Shown in pieces: positions 15,082 to 23,828 of a stretch of DNA of 47,876 nt; the stretch's first letter is position 1, and every line of letters begins with the position of its first letter. The notes below the pieces were generated by a model that saw nothing but the letters and a program-made list of their open reading frames with translations, was not told where the DNA came from and did no database searches. A program made the position numbers and the translations under genes. The DNA comes from Sphaerochaeta sp. (GTDB taxonomy: Bacteria; Spirochaetota; Spirochaetia; Sphaerochaetales; Sphaerochaetaceae). The stretch is from assembly GCA_016342655.1 (NCBI GenBank), contig JAEINL010000023.1, forward strand, positions 1-47,876, in the 5' to 3' direction.

Positions 15082-16617
15082 ATGGATATCGATGTAAAGA
15101 ACTTACATCCCCTGGAAGTCCGCCTCCTCCGACACGTTTCCCTTGGTCAGAACATCACAGGGAACGGCATTGTTGAGGAGCTTGGCTACAAAGTAGGGCA
15201 GTGCAACCAGGCTTTCAGCTGGTTGAGTGCCAAGGGGTACCTGATCGAAACAAGCCGCACCAAAGGTGTGTTCTATGAACTTACAGATTTTGGAAAGGAA
15301 CAACAGGCGAAGGGCACTCCTGCCCAGCGCATTTTTGGACTGCTTGCCAATGGGCCTAAGTCCCTTCCTGAGATTGCACAAGAGCTCAACCTGGAGAAAA
15401 GCGAGATAGGCAGTGCTTTTGGACAGCTCTCAAAATCTGACGTTGTCTGTATGAACGAAGAGAACAAGGCTACCCGAAAAAATGATTTCCTTCCCTTGGA
15501 GATAGAGGTTGCCGCCTCCTTGCTTACCAAAGGGCTTGATGGCGAGATTGCCGAATCATCGCTTTCTGCTGAAGAAAAACAGGCAATGCAGAAGATTTCC
15601 AAGAAACGGGGTGCTGCAAACTCCCCCTTCAAGATGATAGAGCGTGAAGACCTTGTCTTCCAACTTACTGATGACGGTGAGCTAGCCCGAAAGGCTATCT
15701 TTGAGAAAAACATCACCGGTGAGGAACTGGGCTCCGTCACCTCTGAGATGCTCTCAAGTGGCAGCTGGAAGACAGGGACCTTCCGCCCATATGGGCTTAA
15801 TGCCCCGACCTCGCGTCTCATCCCTGGTCGTCACAACCCCTATGGCAACTATCTGCAGTGGGTCAAGGACAAGCTTTGCGCCCTCGGTTTTGAGGAGTTC
15901 GACGGTCCCTTGGTAGAGAACGAGTTCTGGAATGGTGATGCGCTCTTTATGCCTCAGTTCCACAGTGCCCGTGATATCCATGATGTCTACTATGTCAAAG
16001 AGCCCCAACACTGCAAGAAGATCGAGGAACCATGGCTCAGCCAGGTTGCCCAGACCCATGAAGATGGTTGGAATACCGGAAGCCGTGGCTGGCGCTATTC
16101 CTTTGACCACGAGTTTACCCGTCGTCAGGTTCTCAGGAGTCAGGGTACCGTCCTTTCTGCAAAGCAACTTCCTTATGCAAAGGTCCCCGGAAAGTACTTC
16201 GGTGTAGCCCGTTGTTTCCGGTATGACCAGGTTGATGCAACCCATGGTGCGGACTTCTATCAGACCGAGGGCATCGTCCTCGGTGATGAGGTGAATCTGA
16301 AGACCCTCTTGGGCCTGTTGAAGATGTTTGCCGAAGAAATTGCGGGAGCTGAAGAGGTCAAGTATGTCCCTGGCTACTTCCCCTTCACCGAACCCTCCAT
16401 CGAGGTGCATATCAAGCACCCAGTCCTTGGGTGGTTCGAGCTTGGTGGAGCTGGAATCTTCCGTCCTGAGGTTACAAAGGCTCTGGGAATCGATGTTCCG
16501 GTCCTTGCCTGGGGTCTGGGAATTGACCGTATGGCCCTGATGCACCTCGGCCTGAATGACCTGCGTGAACTCTTTACCCCGAACATCGAGTCAGTTCGTA
16601 CCAGGAGGGGAAACTAA
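15082..16617 (+). CDS. pheS: Phenylalanyl-tRNA synthetase alpha subunit, archaeal/eukaryal type
   Basis: This is the 511-residue catalytic subunit that activates phenylalanine and charges tRNA-Phe with PheT. The N-terminal ~200 residues are winged-helix modules (LHPLEVRLLRHVS..., then LLANGPKSLPEIAQELNL), found in archaeal/eukaryal PheS but not in the ~340-residue bacterial type. Class II motif 2 reads ARCFRYDQVDATHGADFYQ and motif 3 ELGGAGIFRPEV ... LAWGLGIDRMA. Start 15082 is supported by ACAGGAG; a TTG start at 15058 is less likely. The ancient replacement of bacterial PheRS by this type is known from spirochetes, and is the strongest taxonomic clue in the window. Confidence 0.95.
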   Translation: MDIDVKNLHPLEVRLLRHVSLGQNITGNGIVEELGYKVGQCNQAFSWLSAKGYLIETSRTKGVFYELTDFGKEQQAKGTPAQRIFGLLANGPKSLPEIAQELNLEKSEIGSAFGQLSKSDVVCMNEENKATRKNDFLPLEIEVAASLLTKGLDGEIAESSLSAEEKQAMQKISKKRGAANSPFKMIEREDLVFQLTDDGELARKAIFEKNITGEELGSVTSEMLSSGSWKTGTFRPYGLNAPTSRLIPGRHNPYGNYLQWVKDKLCALGFEEFDGPLVENEFWNGDALFMPQFHSARDIHDVYYVKEPQHCKKIEEPWLSQVAQTHEDGWNTGSRGWRYSFDHEFTRRQVLRSQGTVLSAKQLPYAKVPGKYFGVARCFRYDQVDATHGADFYQTEGIVLGDEVNLKTLLGLLKMFAEEIAGAEEVKYVPGYFPFTEPSIEVHIKHPVLGWFELGGAGIFRPEVTKALGIDVPVLAWGLGIDRMALMHLGLNDLRELFTPNIESVRTRRGN

Positions 16618-18317
16618 TGCCTAAGATTGAAACTACAGAGAAGCTGTTCTACGGCTTGCTCGGAAGAACCCTCACCGATAGTCAGCTCGAAGAGATACTT
16701 CCTGTTGCCAAGGCCGAACTTGATGGCCATGAGGGTGACATTCTCAAGATTGAGCTCAATGACACCAACCGCCCGGACCTCTGGTCAGCTGCTGGTGTTG
16801 CGCGTCTCTTGAAGGCGTACTGGGGTGTTGAGGCCCCTGTCTATGACTTCTGTTCGACAACAGAAGAGACCTTTGACACTGAAGGCAGGGAACTGCACGT
16901 CCATAGTTCTGTCTCATCTGTCAGACCCTATGGCATTGCCTTTGCAGCAAAAGGCCATGCCATCGATGAGCATGACCTTGAGGCACTTATCCAGAGCCAG
17001 GAGAAGCTGTGCTCAAACTTTGGACGCAAGCGCAAGACCATAGCGATGGGTATCTACCGGTCCTCCCTGATCAAGTACCCTGTGCACTACAGGGGAGTCG
17101 ACCCTGATACGACCAGTTTCGTACCCTTGGGGATGACTGAGAAGCTTACCCTCAGGGAAATCTGCAGCCAACATCCTAAAGGCAAGGAGTTCGGTCCCAT
17201 CGTTTCGGACAGTCCTGTATTTCCCTATATCACCGATAACAATGGCGAAACGCTTTCGTTCCCCCCCGTCATCAACAGTGCAAGAATTGGTGCTGTTGAG
17301 GTAGGTGATGATGAGCTCTTCCTTGAGCTTAGCGGAACTGACCTGCCTGATATGTTGCTTGCCGCCTCCATTATGGCCTGTGATATGAGCGACTTGGGCT
17401 TTGACATCCTTCCTGTCAAGGTAATCTTCCCTGAAGAGACAGAGTTCGGCAAGGAAATCACCGTTCCCTACTATTTCCAGGAGCCCATTTCCTGCTCCCT
17501 CGCTCTGGTCCACAAGACCTTGGGTGAGAAGATGACAGGGGAAGAGGCCGTGGCCTCCCTGAAGAGGATGGGCATCTATGCCTTCTACTCCGATGAGACC
17601 ATCTATGCAACAGTGCCTGAATTCCGCAATGACTTCCTCCATCCGGCAGATCTGGTAGAGGATATCATGATCGGATACGGGCTTGGTAACTTTGAGCCTG
17701 AGATGCCTCAGGACTTCACTGTCGGGCGCCTTACTGCCGCTGAAGAGATGGGTCGGAAGGTAAAGGACATCATGGTAGGCCTTGGCTTCCAGGAAATGGT
17801 GTACAACTACCTGGGTTCAAGACGGGAGTATGCGACCAATATGGAAGTCGATGGGAAACAGTACATCGCCATAGCCAACCCGATGAGTGAGAACTACGAG
17901 ATGGTCCGCCCTTCGATCATCCCCTCCATGATGGAGAGTGAGAGTGTCTCCGGCCATGCTCCGTATCCCCATAAGATCTTTGAAGTGGGTAAGGTAGCCT
18001 TCCTGGATGCTACGGACAACAGTGGAACCACAACCAGAAACAATCTGGGATTCTTGAGTTCTGACAGTGTCATGGGCTTCAATGAGGTCTCTTCGCTGGT
18101 CAATACCCTGATGTATTTCCTTGGTAAGGAGTTTACTCTTGCTTCCCTTGATGGCGATACCCGTTTCATAGAAGGCCGATGTGCCGCAGTCATGCTGGGT
18201 GAGACTAAGGTTGGGGTCTTTGGGGAGATCCATCCTAAGGTTCTGGAAAACTGGGGTTGTGGTATGCCTACGGTCGCCTGTGAGATCGACCTTGACCTGG
18301 TGATGGCTACTGAGTAA
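16617..18317 (+). CDS. pheT: Phenylalanyl-tRNA synthetase beta subunit, archaeal/eukaryal type
   Basis: At 566 residues this is the short archaeal/eukaryal PheT; the bacterial form is about 800 residues with added tRNA-binding and anticodon-like domains. It begins MPKIETTEKLFYGLLGRTLTDSQLEEILPVAKAEL (given in two parts in the family), has the B3/B4 editing region (ELNDTNRPDLWS nearby) and a catalytically inactive synthetase-like core at the C-terminus. Start overlaps the pheS stop by one base (TAATG), guaranteeing coupled, equimolar translation. A terminator follows 73 bases after the stop. Confidence 0.95.
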   Translation: MPKIETTEKLFYGLLGRTLTDSQLEEILPVAKAELDGHEGDILKIELNDTNRPDLWSAAGVARLLKAYWGVEAPVYDFCSTTEETFDTEGRELHVHSSVSSVRPYGIAFAAKGHAIDEHDLEALIQSQEKLCSNFGRKRKTIAMGIYRSSLIKYPVHYRGVDPDTTSFVPLGMTEKLTLREICSQHPKGKEFGPIVSDSPVFPYITDNNGETLSFPPVINSARIGAVEVGDDELFLELSGTDLPDMLLAASIMACDMSDLGFDILPVKVIFPEETEFGKEITVPYYFQEPISCSLALVHKTLGEKMTGEEAVASLKRMGIYAFYSDETIYATVPEFRNDFLHPADLVEDIMIGYGLGNFEPEMPQDFTVGRLTAAEEMGRKVKDIMVGLGFQEMVYNYLGSRREYATNMEVDGKQYIAIANPMSENYEMVRPSIIPSMMESESVSGHAPYPHKIFEVGKVAFLDATDNSGTTTRNNLGFLSSDSVMGFNEVSSLVNTLMYFLGKEFTLASLDGDTRFIEGRCAAVMLGETKVGVFGEIHPKVLENWGCGMPTVACEIDLDLVMATE

Positions 18318-18390
18318 AAACAGAGCTATGATTGCAGGGAAATGATCAAATTGCGATTAAGAATACGTATAAAACAAGAAAGATTGGATG

Positions 18391-18420
18391 GGGAGCTGCT
18401 TGCAGCTCCCTCTTCTTTTT
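18391..18420 (+). terminator. Rho-independent terminator of pheST
   Basis: GGGAGCTGC (18391-18399) and GCAGCTCCC (18402-18410) form a perfect 9-base stem followed by TCTTCTTTTTT. Confidence 0.92.
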
Positions 18421-18531
18421 TACCCACCTTACACATAAAAAAAATACAGAGAGGGAACTTTTGCCCGTACTGGGAGGAGCACGTTGTCCTGTGAAATTCT
18501 CTAATACATTTTTATGATTCCTTGTTTGGAA

Positions 18532-18560
18532 TTGACTTTAGCCTGACTATGGCCTACCAT
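18532..18560 (+). promoter_or_regulatory. Promoter of the potDABC operon
   Basis: TTGACT (18532-18537), a 17-base spacer and TACCAT (18555-18560) lie about 90 bases before the potD start codon. Confidence 0.6.
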
Positions 18561-18652
18561 ATGCAAGAGGTGCTGGCTGAAAAAAAGAATTGGATTGCCA
18601 TATTGGCGTGAGAGAAAGTGAGTACCTCAAATTCCTAAAGGAGGAATTCGGT

Positions 18653-19732
18653 ATGAAGAAAGTCGTTCTGTTTCTAATGGTCCTGCTCATTTTGGGAGGT
18701 TCTCTCTTTGCTCAGGCAACAGGAGAGACCAAGAATCCCGTGCTACGCATCATAACCTGGTCAGGGTATGCTCCGCAGGAGTTGCTGGATAAGTTCACCG
18801 CTGAAACCGGCTTCAAGGTTGAGGTTACCCTTAGTAACAATGAAGAGATGATCAGTAAGCTCAGGGCAACCCGTGGTGGTGGCTTTGACCTTGCCCAGCC
18901 CTCACAGGACCGCATCTCCTCAGTCGTTTCGGAATATGGCATCTACCAGCCCATCGATTATGCAAGACTCAATACTGCACAGATTGATGCATCATTGCTT
19001 GAGGCGGTGAAGATGAACACACTGGTCGACGGTAAGTCCTATGCAGTGCCACACGTCTATGGAACTGAAGGCTTGGTGGTCAACAAGGCCAAAGCACCTG
19101 GTATAAAGGACTTCAAGGACCTACTCGATCCCAAGTATGCTGGAAGGGTGTCCTACCGTCTTAAGAGACCTACCCTTATCGGTATGGGCTTCTCCCTCGG
19201 ATACGATCCGTTCTCCCTCTACTCCGATCCTGTAGCCTACCAGAAATTCCTTGATGAGATGGAGAAAGTCCTCATCGCTGGAAAACCTTCGGTAAAGACC
19301 TATTGGGACAATGGGGATCAACTGCTGCAGTCCCTTCGTTCTGAAGAGGTCTGGGCAGCCTCTGCATGGGAGCAGGCAGGATGGAAGCTTCATTCAGAGA
19401 ATCCAAATATTGACTATCTTGCACCAACCAGTGGAGCCCTTGCCTGGGTCGACACCTTTGCAATCCCTGCAAAGAGTGAGAACCTCGATGCAGCCTATGC
19501 GTACATCAACTTCATGCTGGAACCCAAGAACGCCGCGTTCTTCACCAATCGTGAGACCTATGGAACAGCATCCAAGGATGCAGTGAACTATCTTGATGAC
19601 GAGATCAAGGCCAACTTTACCCGTGGCCTGCCCCCAGCGGTACTGGCAAATATCAACTGGTATCCTACCGTCCCCGCAGGAATTGAGGCGATGGAAGGAA
19701 AGACCCTGGACAAGGTAAAGGCTGCTCGGTAG
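18653..19732 (+). CDS. potD: Spermidine/putrescine ABC transporter, substrate-binding protein
   Basis: This 359-residue periplasmic binding protein has a signal peptide (MKKVVLFLMVLLILGGSLFAQA) with no lipobox cysteine. The PotD/PotF fold is evident from ITWSGYAPQELLDKF at the mature N-terminus, GGGFDLAQPS, and the hinge segment PHVYGTEGLVVN. It would bind polyamines and deliver them to PotBC. The start is fixed by AAAGGAGG upstream; an upstream TTG ORF extension is not needed. It precedes potA, whereas in E. coli potD is last; a stem-loop between potD and potA may keep the binding protein more abundant than the membrane parts. Confidence 0.93.
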   Translation: MKKVVLFLMVLLILGGSLFAQATGETKNPVLRIITWSGYAPQELLDKFTAETGFKVEVTLSNNEEMISKLRATRGGGFDLAQPSQDRISSVVSEYGIYQPIDYARLNTAQIDASLLEAVKMNTLVDGKSYAVPHVYGTEGLVVNKAKAPGIKDFKDLLDPKYAGRVSYRLKRPTLIGMGFSLGYDPFSLYSDPVAYQKFLDEMEKVLIAGKPSVKTYWDNGDQLLQSLRSEEVWAASAWEQAGWKLHSENPNIDYLAPTSGALAWVDTFAIPAKSENLDAAYAYINFMLEPKNAAFFTNRETYGTASKDAVNYLDDEIKANFTRGLPPAVLANINWYPTVPAGIEAMEGKTLDKVKAAR

Positions 19733-19751
19733 CAGACAAGACTAAATCATA

Positions 19752-19780
19752 GCCAATAGCTGTTCTGAACAGCTATTGGC
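19752..19780 (+). promoter_or_regulatory. Intercistronic stem-loop between potD and potA
   Basis: A perfect 14-base inverted repeat around T19766 (GCCAATAGCTGTTC and its complement) without a T-tract. Such hairpins after binding-protein genes commonly protect the upstream message from 3' decay; that role is inferred. Confidence 0.7.
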
Positions 19781-19803
19781 ATCCCTTCAAGGTAAACAAC
19801 ACT

Positions 19804-20916
19804 ATGGATAGCGCACTCTCAGTACAGAAGCTCACCAAGCGTTTTGGTGAGTTCACCGCAGTCGACGAGGTATCATTCGAAGTGGAGGACGGCAAGTTCT
19901 TCTCGATTCTAGGCCCATCAGGCTGTGGCAAGACAACCCTCCTACGCATGATCGCAGGGTTCTACAAACCTGATGGCGGGGTGCTCCTATTCAATGGGAA
20001 GAACATGGATGGGGTTGCCCCAAACAAACGCCCTGTCAACCTGGTGTTTCAGAACCTTGCCCTCTTTCCCATGATGAACGTGCATGAGAACATCGCCTTT
20101 GGGTTGCGCCGTAGAGGAGAGAGAGGCCCTGGTGTCGATAAGAAGGTCAGGGAGCTGCTGGAAAGGGTAGGCCTGCCAGAATCAGGAAAGAAACAGATCA
20201 GCCAACTCTCAGGCGGACAGAAACAGCGCATCGCCATTGCACGATGCCTTATCATGGAACCTACCGTACTCTTGCTCGATGAGCCCTTGGGAGCTCTCGA
20301 TGCCAAGTTACGTGAACATATGAAGGTGGAGCTGAAAAGCTTGCAGTCCCTGGTGGGAACCACCTTTGTCTATATCACCCACGACCAGAGCGAAGCCATG
20401 GTCATGAGTGATAAGGTTGCGGTGATGAACAATGGGCATTTTGAGCAGATAGGCACTCCTCAGGAGCTCTACCACGATCCCAAGTCCTCGTTTGTTGCCC
20501 AGTTTGTGGGGAACAACAATAAGTTGCATGTGAAGTTGCACTCAGATACAAGTGGAAACACCCTGGCCCGGTATGCTGATGCCTTTGACTTCCAGCTTTC
20601 CCAGAGACTTGAGGTTTCAAACGAACAGGAGGAGTATGACCTCTTCATACGACCAGAAGCCGTCATAATCAATCCTGGCGATGGACGAGAGAATTTCAAT
20701 ATCCTTCCTGTTGATGTCACCTCGATCCTCTTTGATGGGGGAAACAGCAGGTTGTTGGTAAAGCCTCTTGGAACTCAGGATGAGCTGGTGGTAGCCCTTC
20801 CCCAGACAAGGGAGTATGACTACATCAAGGCAAAGGACCGCATACAGGTCGGTTGGGACATGAAAAAGACCATCTGCTTCAAACGCAGTGATTGGAAGTT
20901 ATATGATGAAGAATAG
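19804..20916 (+). CDS. potA: Spermidine/putrescine ABC transporter, ATP-binding protein
   Basis: This 370-residue cytoplasmic ATPase of the MalK/PotA group energises polyamine import. Walker A is GPSGCGKTTLL, the Q-loop VFQNLALFPMM, the signature LSGGQKQRIAIARC, Walker B VLLLDEPLGALD and the switch histidine ITHDQ. Residues beyond ~240 form the TOBE regulatory domain. All catalytic residues are intact. The 3' end overlaps potB by 14 bases. Confidence 0.95.
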   Translation: MDSALSVQKLTKRFGEFTAVDEVSFEVEDGKFFSILGPSGCGKTTLLRMIAGFYKPDGGVLLFNGKNMDGVAPNKRPVNLVFQNLALFPMMNVHENIAFGLRRRGERGPGVDKKVRELLERVGLPESGKKQISQLSGGQKQRIAIARCLIMEPTVLLLDEPLGALDAKLREHMKVELKSLQSLVGTTFVYITHDQSEAMVMSDKVAVMNNGHFEQIGTPQELYHDPKSSFVAQFVGNNNKLHVKLHSDTSGNTLARYADAFDFQLSQRLEVSNEQEEYDLFIRPEAVIINPGDGRENFNILPVDVTSILFDGGNSRLLVKPLGTQDELVVALPQTREYDYIKAKDRIQVGWDMKKTICFKRSDWKLYDEE

Positions 20917-21760
20917 ACAGCATATCAAATGGGGATTTTTCTTCTTTTTCCTCCCTGTGGCCTTATGGCTTTTTCTTCTGATCGTCCTGCCCCACCTGGA
21001 GCTTTTGAGACTCTCCTTTGCTAAGGCAAATACTGGCAAGTTCACCTTTGAAAACTACCTTGCCTTTTTCAAAGAGCCCATCTACTGGCTCACCTTCGTC
21101 CGTACAGCAGGATACTCTATCTTGGTAACTTTCTTGGTGATGGTCATATCCCTTCCTGTCTCCTTCTATATCTCCAAGATAGTGAAGGAGAGGATGACCG
21201 GGGTCCTGATGATCCTCATTCTGGTCCCGTTCTGGGTAAGTGAGCTTGTCCGTGTCTATGGGTGGATGATCTTGCTTAGGGAGAGTGGGGTCCTAAACCA
21301 CTTCCTTGTTTCCATAGGCCTGTTCAAGGAGCCTGTGGAGATGCTCTACAATGACATCACCATGATAATGGGCCTCGTTTATACCAGCATGCTCTTCATG
21401 GTGGTTCCTGTCATCGGCGTTATGGATGACCTTGACAATGCCCTTATCGAAGCAGCCTATGACCTTGGGGCATCGAAGATTGCCATTTGGAGGACCATCA
21501 TCATCCCACACTGCGCATCTGGGCTCGTTAATGGAGGTATCATCGTATTCATGCTGGTGCTCGGAAGCTATCTTACCCCGACTCTGATGGGAGGAAAGAA
21601 CTCCCTCTGGTTCACTGAACAGATATACAACCAGATAATCCTCTACTTCAACTGGAATCAAGGCGCGGCCTTTGGCTTCCTGCTGTTGGCTCTCTCCTCG
21701 CTGATCATCTGGGTCATCCTCAAGCTGACCAGACAAAACCTGAAGGAGGTGGTAAAATGA
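20903..21760 (+). CDS. potB: Spermidine/putrescine ABC transporter, permease
   Basis: This inner-membrane permease has about 285 residues and six predicted helices, starting with GFFFFFLPVALWLFLLIVLP. The EAA-type coupling motif that contacts PotA reads EAAYDLGASKIAIWRTIIIP. The start at 20903 (or 20906) overlaps the potA end; the GTG at 20888 is less likely. The 3' end overlaps potC by ATGA, so the two permeases are coupled. Confidence 0.93.
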   Translation: MMKNRQHIKWGFFFFFLPVALWLFLLIVLPHLELLRLSFAKANTGKFTFENYLAFFKEPIYWLTFVRTAGYSILVTFLVMVISLPVSFYISKIVKERMTGVLMILILVPFWVSELVRVYGWMILLRESGVLNHFLVSIGLFKEPVEMLYNDITMIMGLVYTSMLFMVVPVIGVMDDLDNALIEAAYDLGASKIAIWRTIIIPHCASGLVNGGIIVFMLVLGSYLTPTLMGGKNSLWFTEQIYNQIILYFNWNQGAAFGFLLLALSSLIIWVILKLTRQNLKEVVK

Positions 21761-22614
21761 TCAGGAGCCTACCTTCCTCAAAGCGCTATCGTCATGGGTT
21801 CAGACTTTTCATCATCCTGTATTTTATCTTCTTGTTTGCCCCGTTGGTGGTGACCATGGTACTCGCCTTCAACGACTCCCTGTATCCATCTCTTCCGTGG
21901 CAGGGGTTCACCCTGGACTGGTTCTTTGGCAACGGGCCAGATACGTATGGTATTTTCCATGACCAGACAAATTTGCGGAGCCTCGCTACCTCGTTCAAGG
22001 TAGCTATGTCCGTCATGGTAGTCTCCACCTTCCTAGGTACCTGTGCTGCATTTCTTTTCGAGCAGGAGAACTTCCGATTCAAGGGTGCGCTCTACTTCCT
22101 GATGATAGCACCCCTAGTCATTCCTGGGGTTATCTTGGGCATCTCGATCCTGATGTTCTCCAATACCGTTGGGCTCTTCATCGAGAATCATCTGGATATC
22201 TACGTCAAGTTCCTTGGTCCGGGATTCCCCCTTGTTGTTCTCGGTCAGTCTTCCTTCATCTCTACTATAGTCGCCCTGGTTGTCTCAGCAAGGCTGAAGA
22301 AGTTCGACCACTCCCTGGAGGAGGCTGCCTACAACCTGGGCGCCAATAGGGCGGAGGTACTCTGGTTCATTACCCTCAAGTACCTGAGGCCTTCGATCAT
22401 AGGCGGGGCAGCAATGGCCTTCCTGATGTCCTTTGAGAACTTCAATACCACCATCTTCTTGGTAGGGTCACAGGCAACCCTGCCCATTAACATGTATATG
22501 CAGGTACGTGACGGATCGACCCCGGTCATCAATGCAATCTCCTTCCTGCTTATCCTTGGAACCTCCATTTTTGCTGTTGCAAACCTTTCGAAGGGCAACA
22601 AGAAGATTGTGTAG
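21757..22614 (+). CDS. potC: Spermidine/putrescine ABC transporter, permease
   Basis: This 285-residue second permease, six predicted helices, has the coupling motif EEAAYNLGANRAEVLWFITL near residue 190-210. It forms the transmembrane channel with PotB. It begins on the ATGA overlap with potB and is the last gene of the operon. Downstream is a purine-rich stretch (22625-22680) without a clear terminator, so some readthrough toward the his leader is conceivable. Confidence 0.93.
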   Translation: MIRSLPSSKRYRHGFRLFIILYFIFLFAPLVVTMVLAFNDSLYPSLPWQGFTLDWFFGNGPDTYGIFHDQTNLRSLATSFKVAMSVMVVSTFLGTCAAFLFEQENFRFKGALYFLMIAPLVIPGVILGISILMFSNTVGLFIENHLDIYVKFLGPGFPLVVLGQSSFISTIVALVVSARLKKFDHSLEEAAYNLGANRAEVLWFITLKYLRPSIIGGAAMAFLMSFENFNTTIFLVGSQATLPINMYMQVRDGSTPVINAISFLLILGTSIFAVANLSKGNKKIV

Positions 22615-22767
22615 GACTCCCCAAAGAGGGTTAAGGAAAAGAGAAAGAAGAAAGAGAGTAGAAAAAAATAGAAGAAAGGGAAGAAAATTCACAACATGAT
22701 GACCGCACTTTCACTACGACCATCATGCATATCCAATGAATAAGTATGCAGTGTTGTTGAATAGGTC

Positions 22768-22796
22768 TTGACTTATTCCCTCTTCTGGCATTATGG
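22768..22796 (+). promoter_or_regulatory. Likely promoter of the his operon
   Basis: TTGACT (22768-22773), 17 bases, then TTATGG (22791-22796). The transcript would start close to 22803, at the ATG of the leader peptide, which has no ribosome site. The leader message may therefore be leaderless, or a different promoter is used. Confidence 0.5.
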
Positions 22797-22803
22797 TTCA
22801 CCT

Positions 22804-22857
22804 ATGAACAAGAACCAGTACAGCATCCATCATCATGGCATGATTATCCGACCTTAG
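22804..22857 (+). CDS. hisL: His operon leader peptide with three consecutive His codons
   Basis: A 17-codon ORF encodes MNKNQYSIHHHGMIIRP, with His codons 9-11 (CAT CAT CAT, 22828-22836) and stop TAG at 22855-22857. It is too short for ORF callers. Its function would be to couple histidyl-tRNA supply to transcription of the his genes: ribosome stalling at the His run lets an antiterminator form. Support comes from its position between promoter and hisG, the run of His codons, and the competing stems directly after its stop codon. No Shine-Dalgarno sequence is visible, so initiation may be leaderless. Confidence 0.8.
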   Translation: MNKNQYSIHHHGMIIRP

Positions 22858-22911
22858 ACAGGTGGGCGCTGTTACCTATATACAGACCTCCGCATGTCGC
22901 GGGGGTTTTTC
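22848..22911 (+). promoter_or_regulatory. His operon transcription attenuator
   Basis: Three exclusive pairings can be drawn. Terminator: ACCTCCGC (22886-22893) with GCGGGGGT (22899-22906), then a T-rich tract. Antiterminator: 22857-22872 with 22882-22898 (GACA/TGTC, GGTGGG-type centre with GU pairs, CTGT/ACAG), which captures the 5' arm of the terminator. Protector: 22848-22854 (CCGACCT) with 22860-22866 (AGGTGGG). A ribosome at the leader stop codon would cover the 5' antiterminator strand and allow termination; one stalled at the His codons would not. Pairings were worked out by eye. Confidence 0.8.
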
Positions 22912-22955
22912 TTTTGCTTTTTTCTAGGAACCTTATTACTACGTTGGAGGAAAAA

Positions 22956-23819
22956 ATGGAGCAGGTGTTACGCATAGCGATTCAGAAGAGTGGACGTCTG
23001 AGTGAGAAGTCCTTGGAGATCATCAAGGGATGTGGGATCAAGTTTGGTTCGGATTCACGGGTGCTGAAGGAACAGTCGACGAATTTTCCCTTGGAGTTCC
23101 TCTATGTCCGTGATGATGATATCCCTTCGTACGTTCGTGATGGGGTCGCCGATATTGGCATCGTGGGACGCAACGAGTATGACGAGCAGGCCATCGACCT
23201 TGAAGTGATTCGCGACCTTGGGTTTGCCAAGTGTCGGCTCAGCATCGCTGTCCCCAACGACTTCAATTACCAAGGCCTCTCTTCGTTGGAAGGAAAGCGT
23301 ATTGCAACAAGCTATCCACACATCCTCGAAGGAATCCTATCTGAAAAAGGCATCAGTGCCTCTTTCGTACAGGTCTCAGGATCCGTTGAGGTGACTCCTG
23401 CAGTAGGGATAGCTGATGTTATCTGTGACCTGGTAAGTACAGGGGCGACCCTTGCGATGAACGGCCTTCGGGAGGTGGAGAAGATCTATACCTCTACTGC
23501 GGTTATGATCGGCCGTAAGAAGATGGGGAGCGATGCAAAGAGTGCCATCCTAGATCGCCTCCTGCTTCGCATCGATGCTGTGATGAGGGCCGCCTCCTAC
23601 AAGTATGTCATTTTCAACCTTCCTGAAGAGCATCTTGACCAGGTCGCTGGTATCGTCGGTGGCATGAAGAGCCCGACAGTGACCCGTCTTATGGAGAAGG
23701 GGTGGATTTCGGTTCAGACCGTTGTTGCCGAAGACCTGTTCTGGGATGTGTTCGAACAGCTCAAGGCCCTTGGAGCCCAGGGTATCCTGGTTACCCCCAT
23801 CGAGAAGATGACTGAGTAG
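22956..23819 (+). CDS. hisG: ATP phosphoribosyltransferase, long form
   Basis: This 287-residue enzyme catalyses the first step of histidine synthesis, ATP plus PRPP to phosphoribosyl-ATP. It is the long HisG with its own C-terminal regulatory domain (AASYKYVIFNLPEEHLDQVAGIVGGMKSPTV region), so no HisZ is required and feedback inhibition by histidine is expected. Catalytic blocks include ADIGIVGRNEY and the PRPP loop region VICDLVSTGATLAMN. The start is fixed by TTGGAGG; it lies 45 bases after the attenuator, so expression depends on readthrough. Confidence 0.95.
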   Translation: MEQVLRIAIQKSGRLSEKSLEIIKGCGIKFGSDSRVLKEQSTNFPLEFLYVRDDDIPSYVRDGVADIGIVGRNEYDEQAIDLEVIRDLGFAKCRLSIAVPNDFNYQGLSSLEGKRIATSYPHILEGILSEKGISASFVQVSGSVEVTPAVGIADVICDLVSTGATLAMNGLREVEKIYTSTAVMIGRKKMGSDAKSAILDRLLLRIDAVMRAASYKYVIFNLPEEHLDQVAGIVGGMKSPTVTRLMEKGWISVQTVVAEDLFWDVFEQLKALGAQGILVTPIEKMTE

Positions 23820-23828
23820 GAGATTCCC

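Larger units (their letters stand above)
18318..18652. other. Intergenic region between pheT and potD
   Basis: It contains the pheST terminator, a stretch without recognisable features (18425-18530) and the potD promoter. No small gene or riboswitch is supported. Confidence 0.6.
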
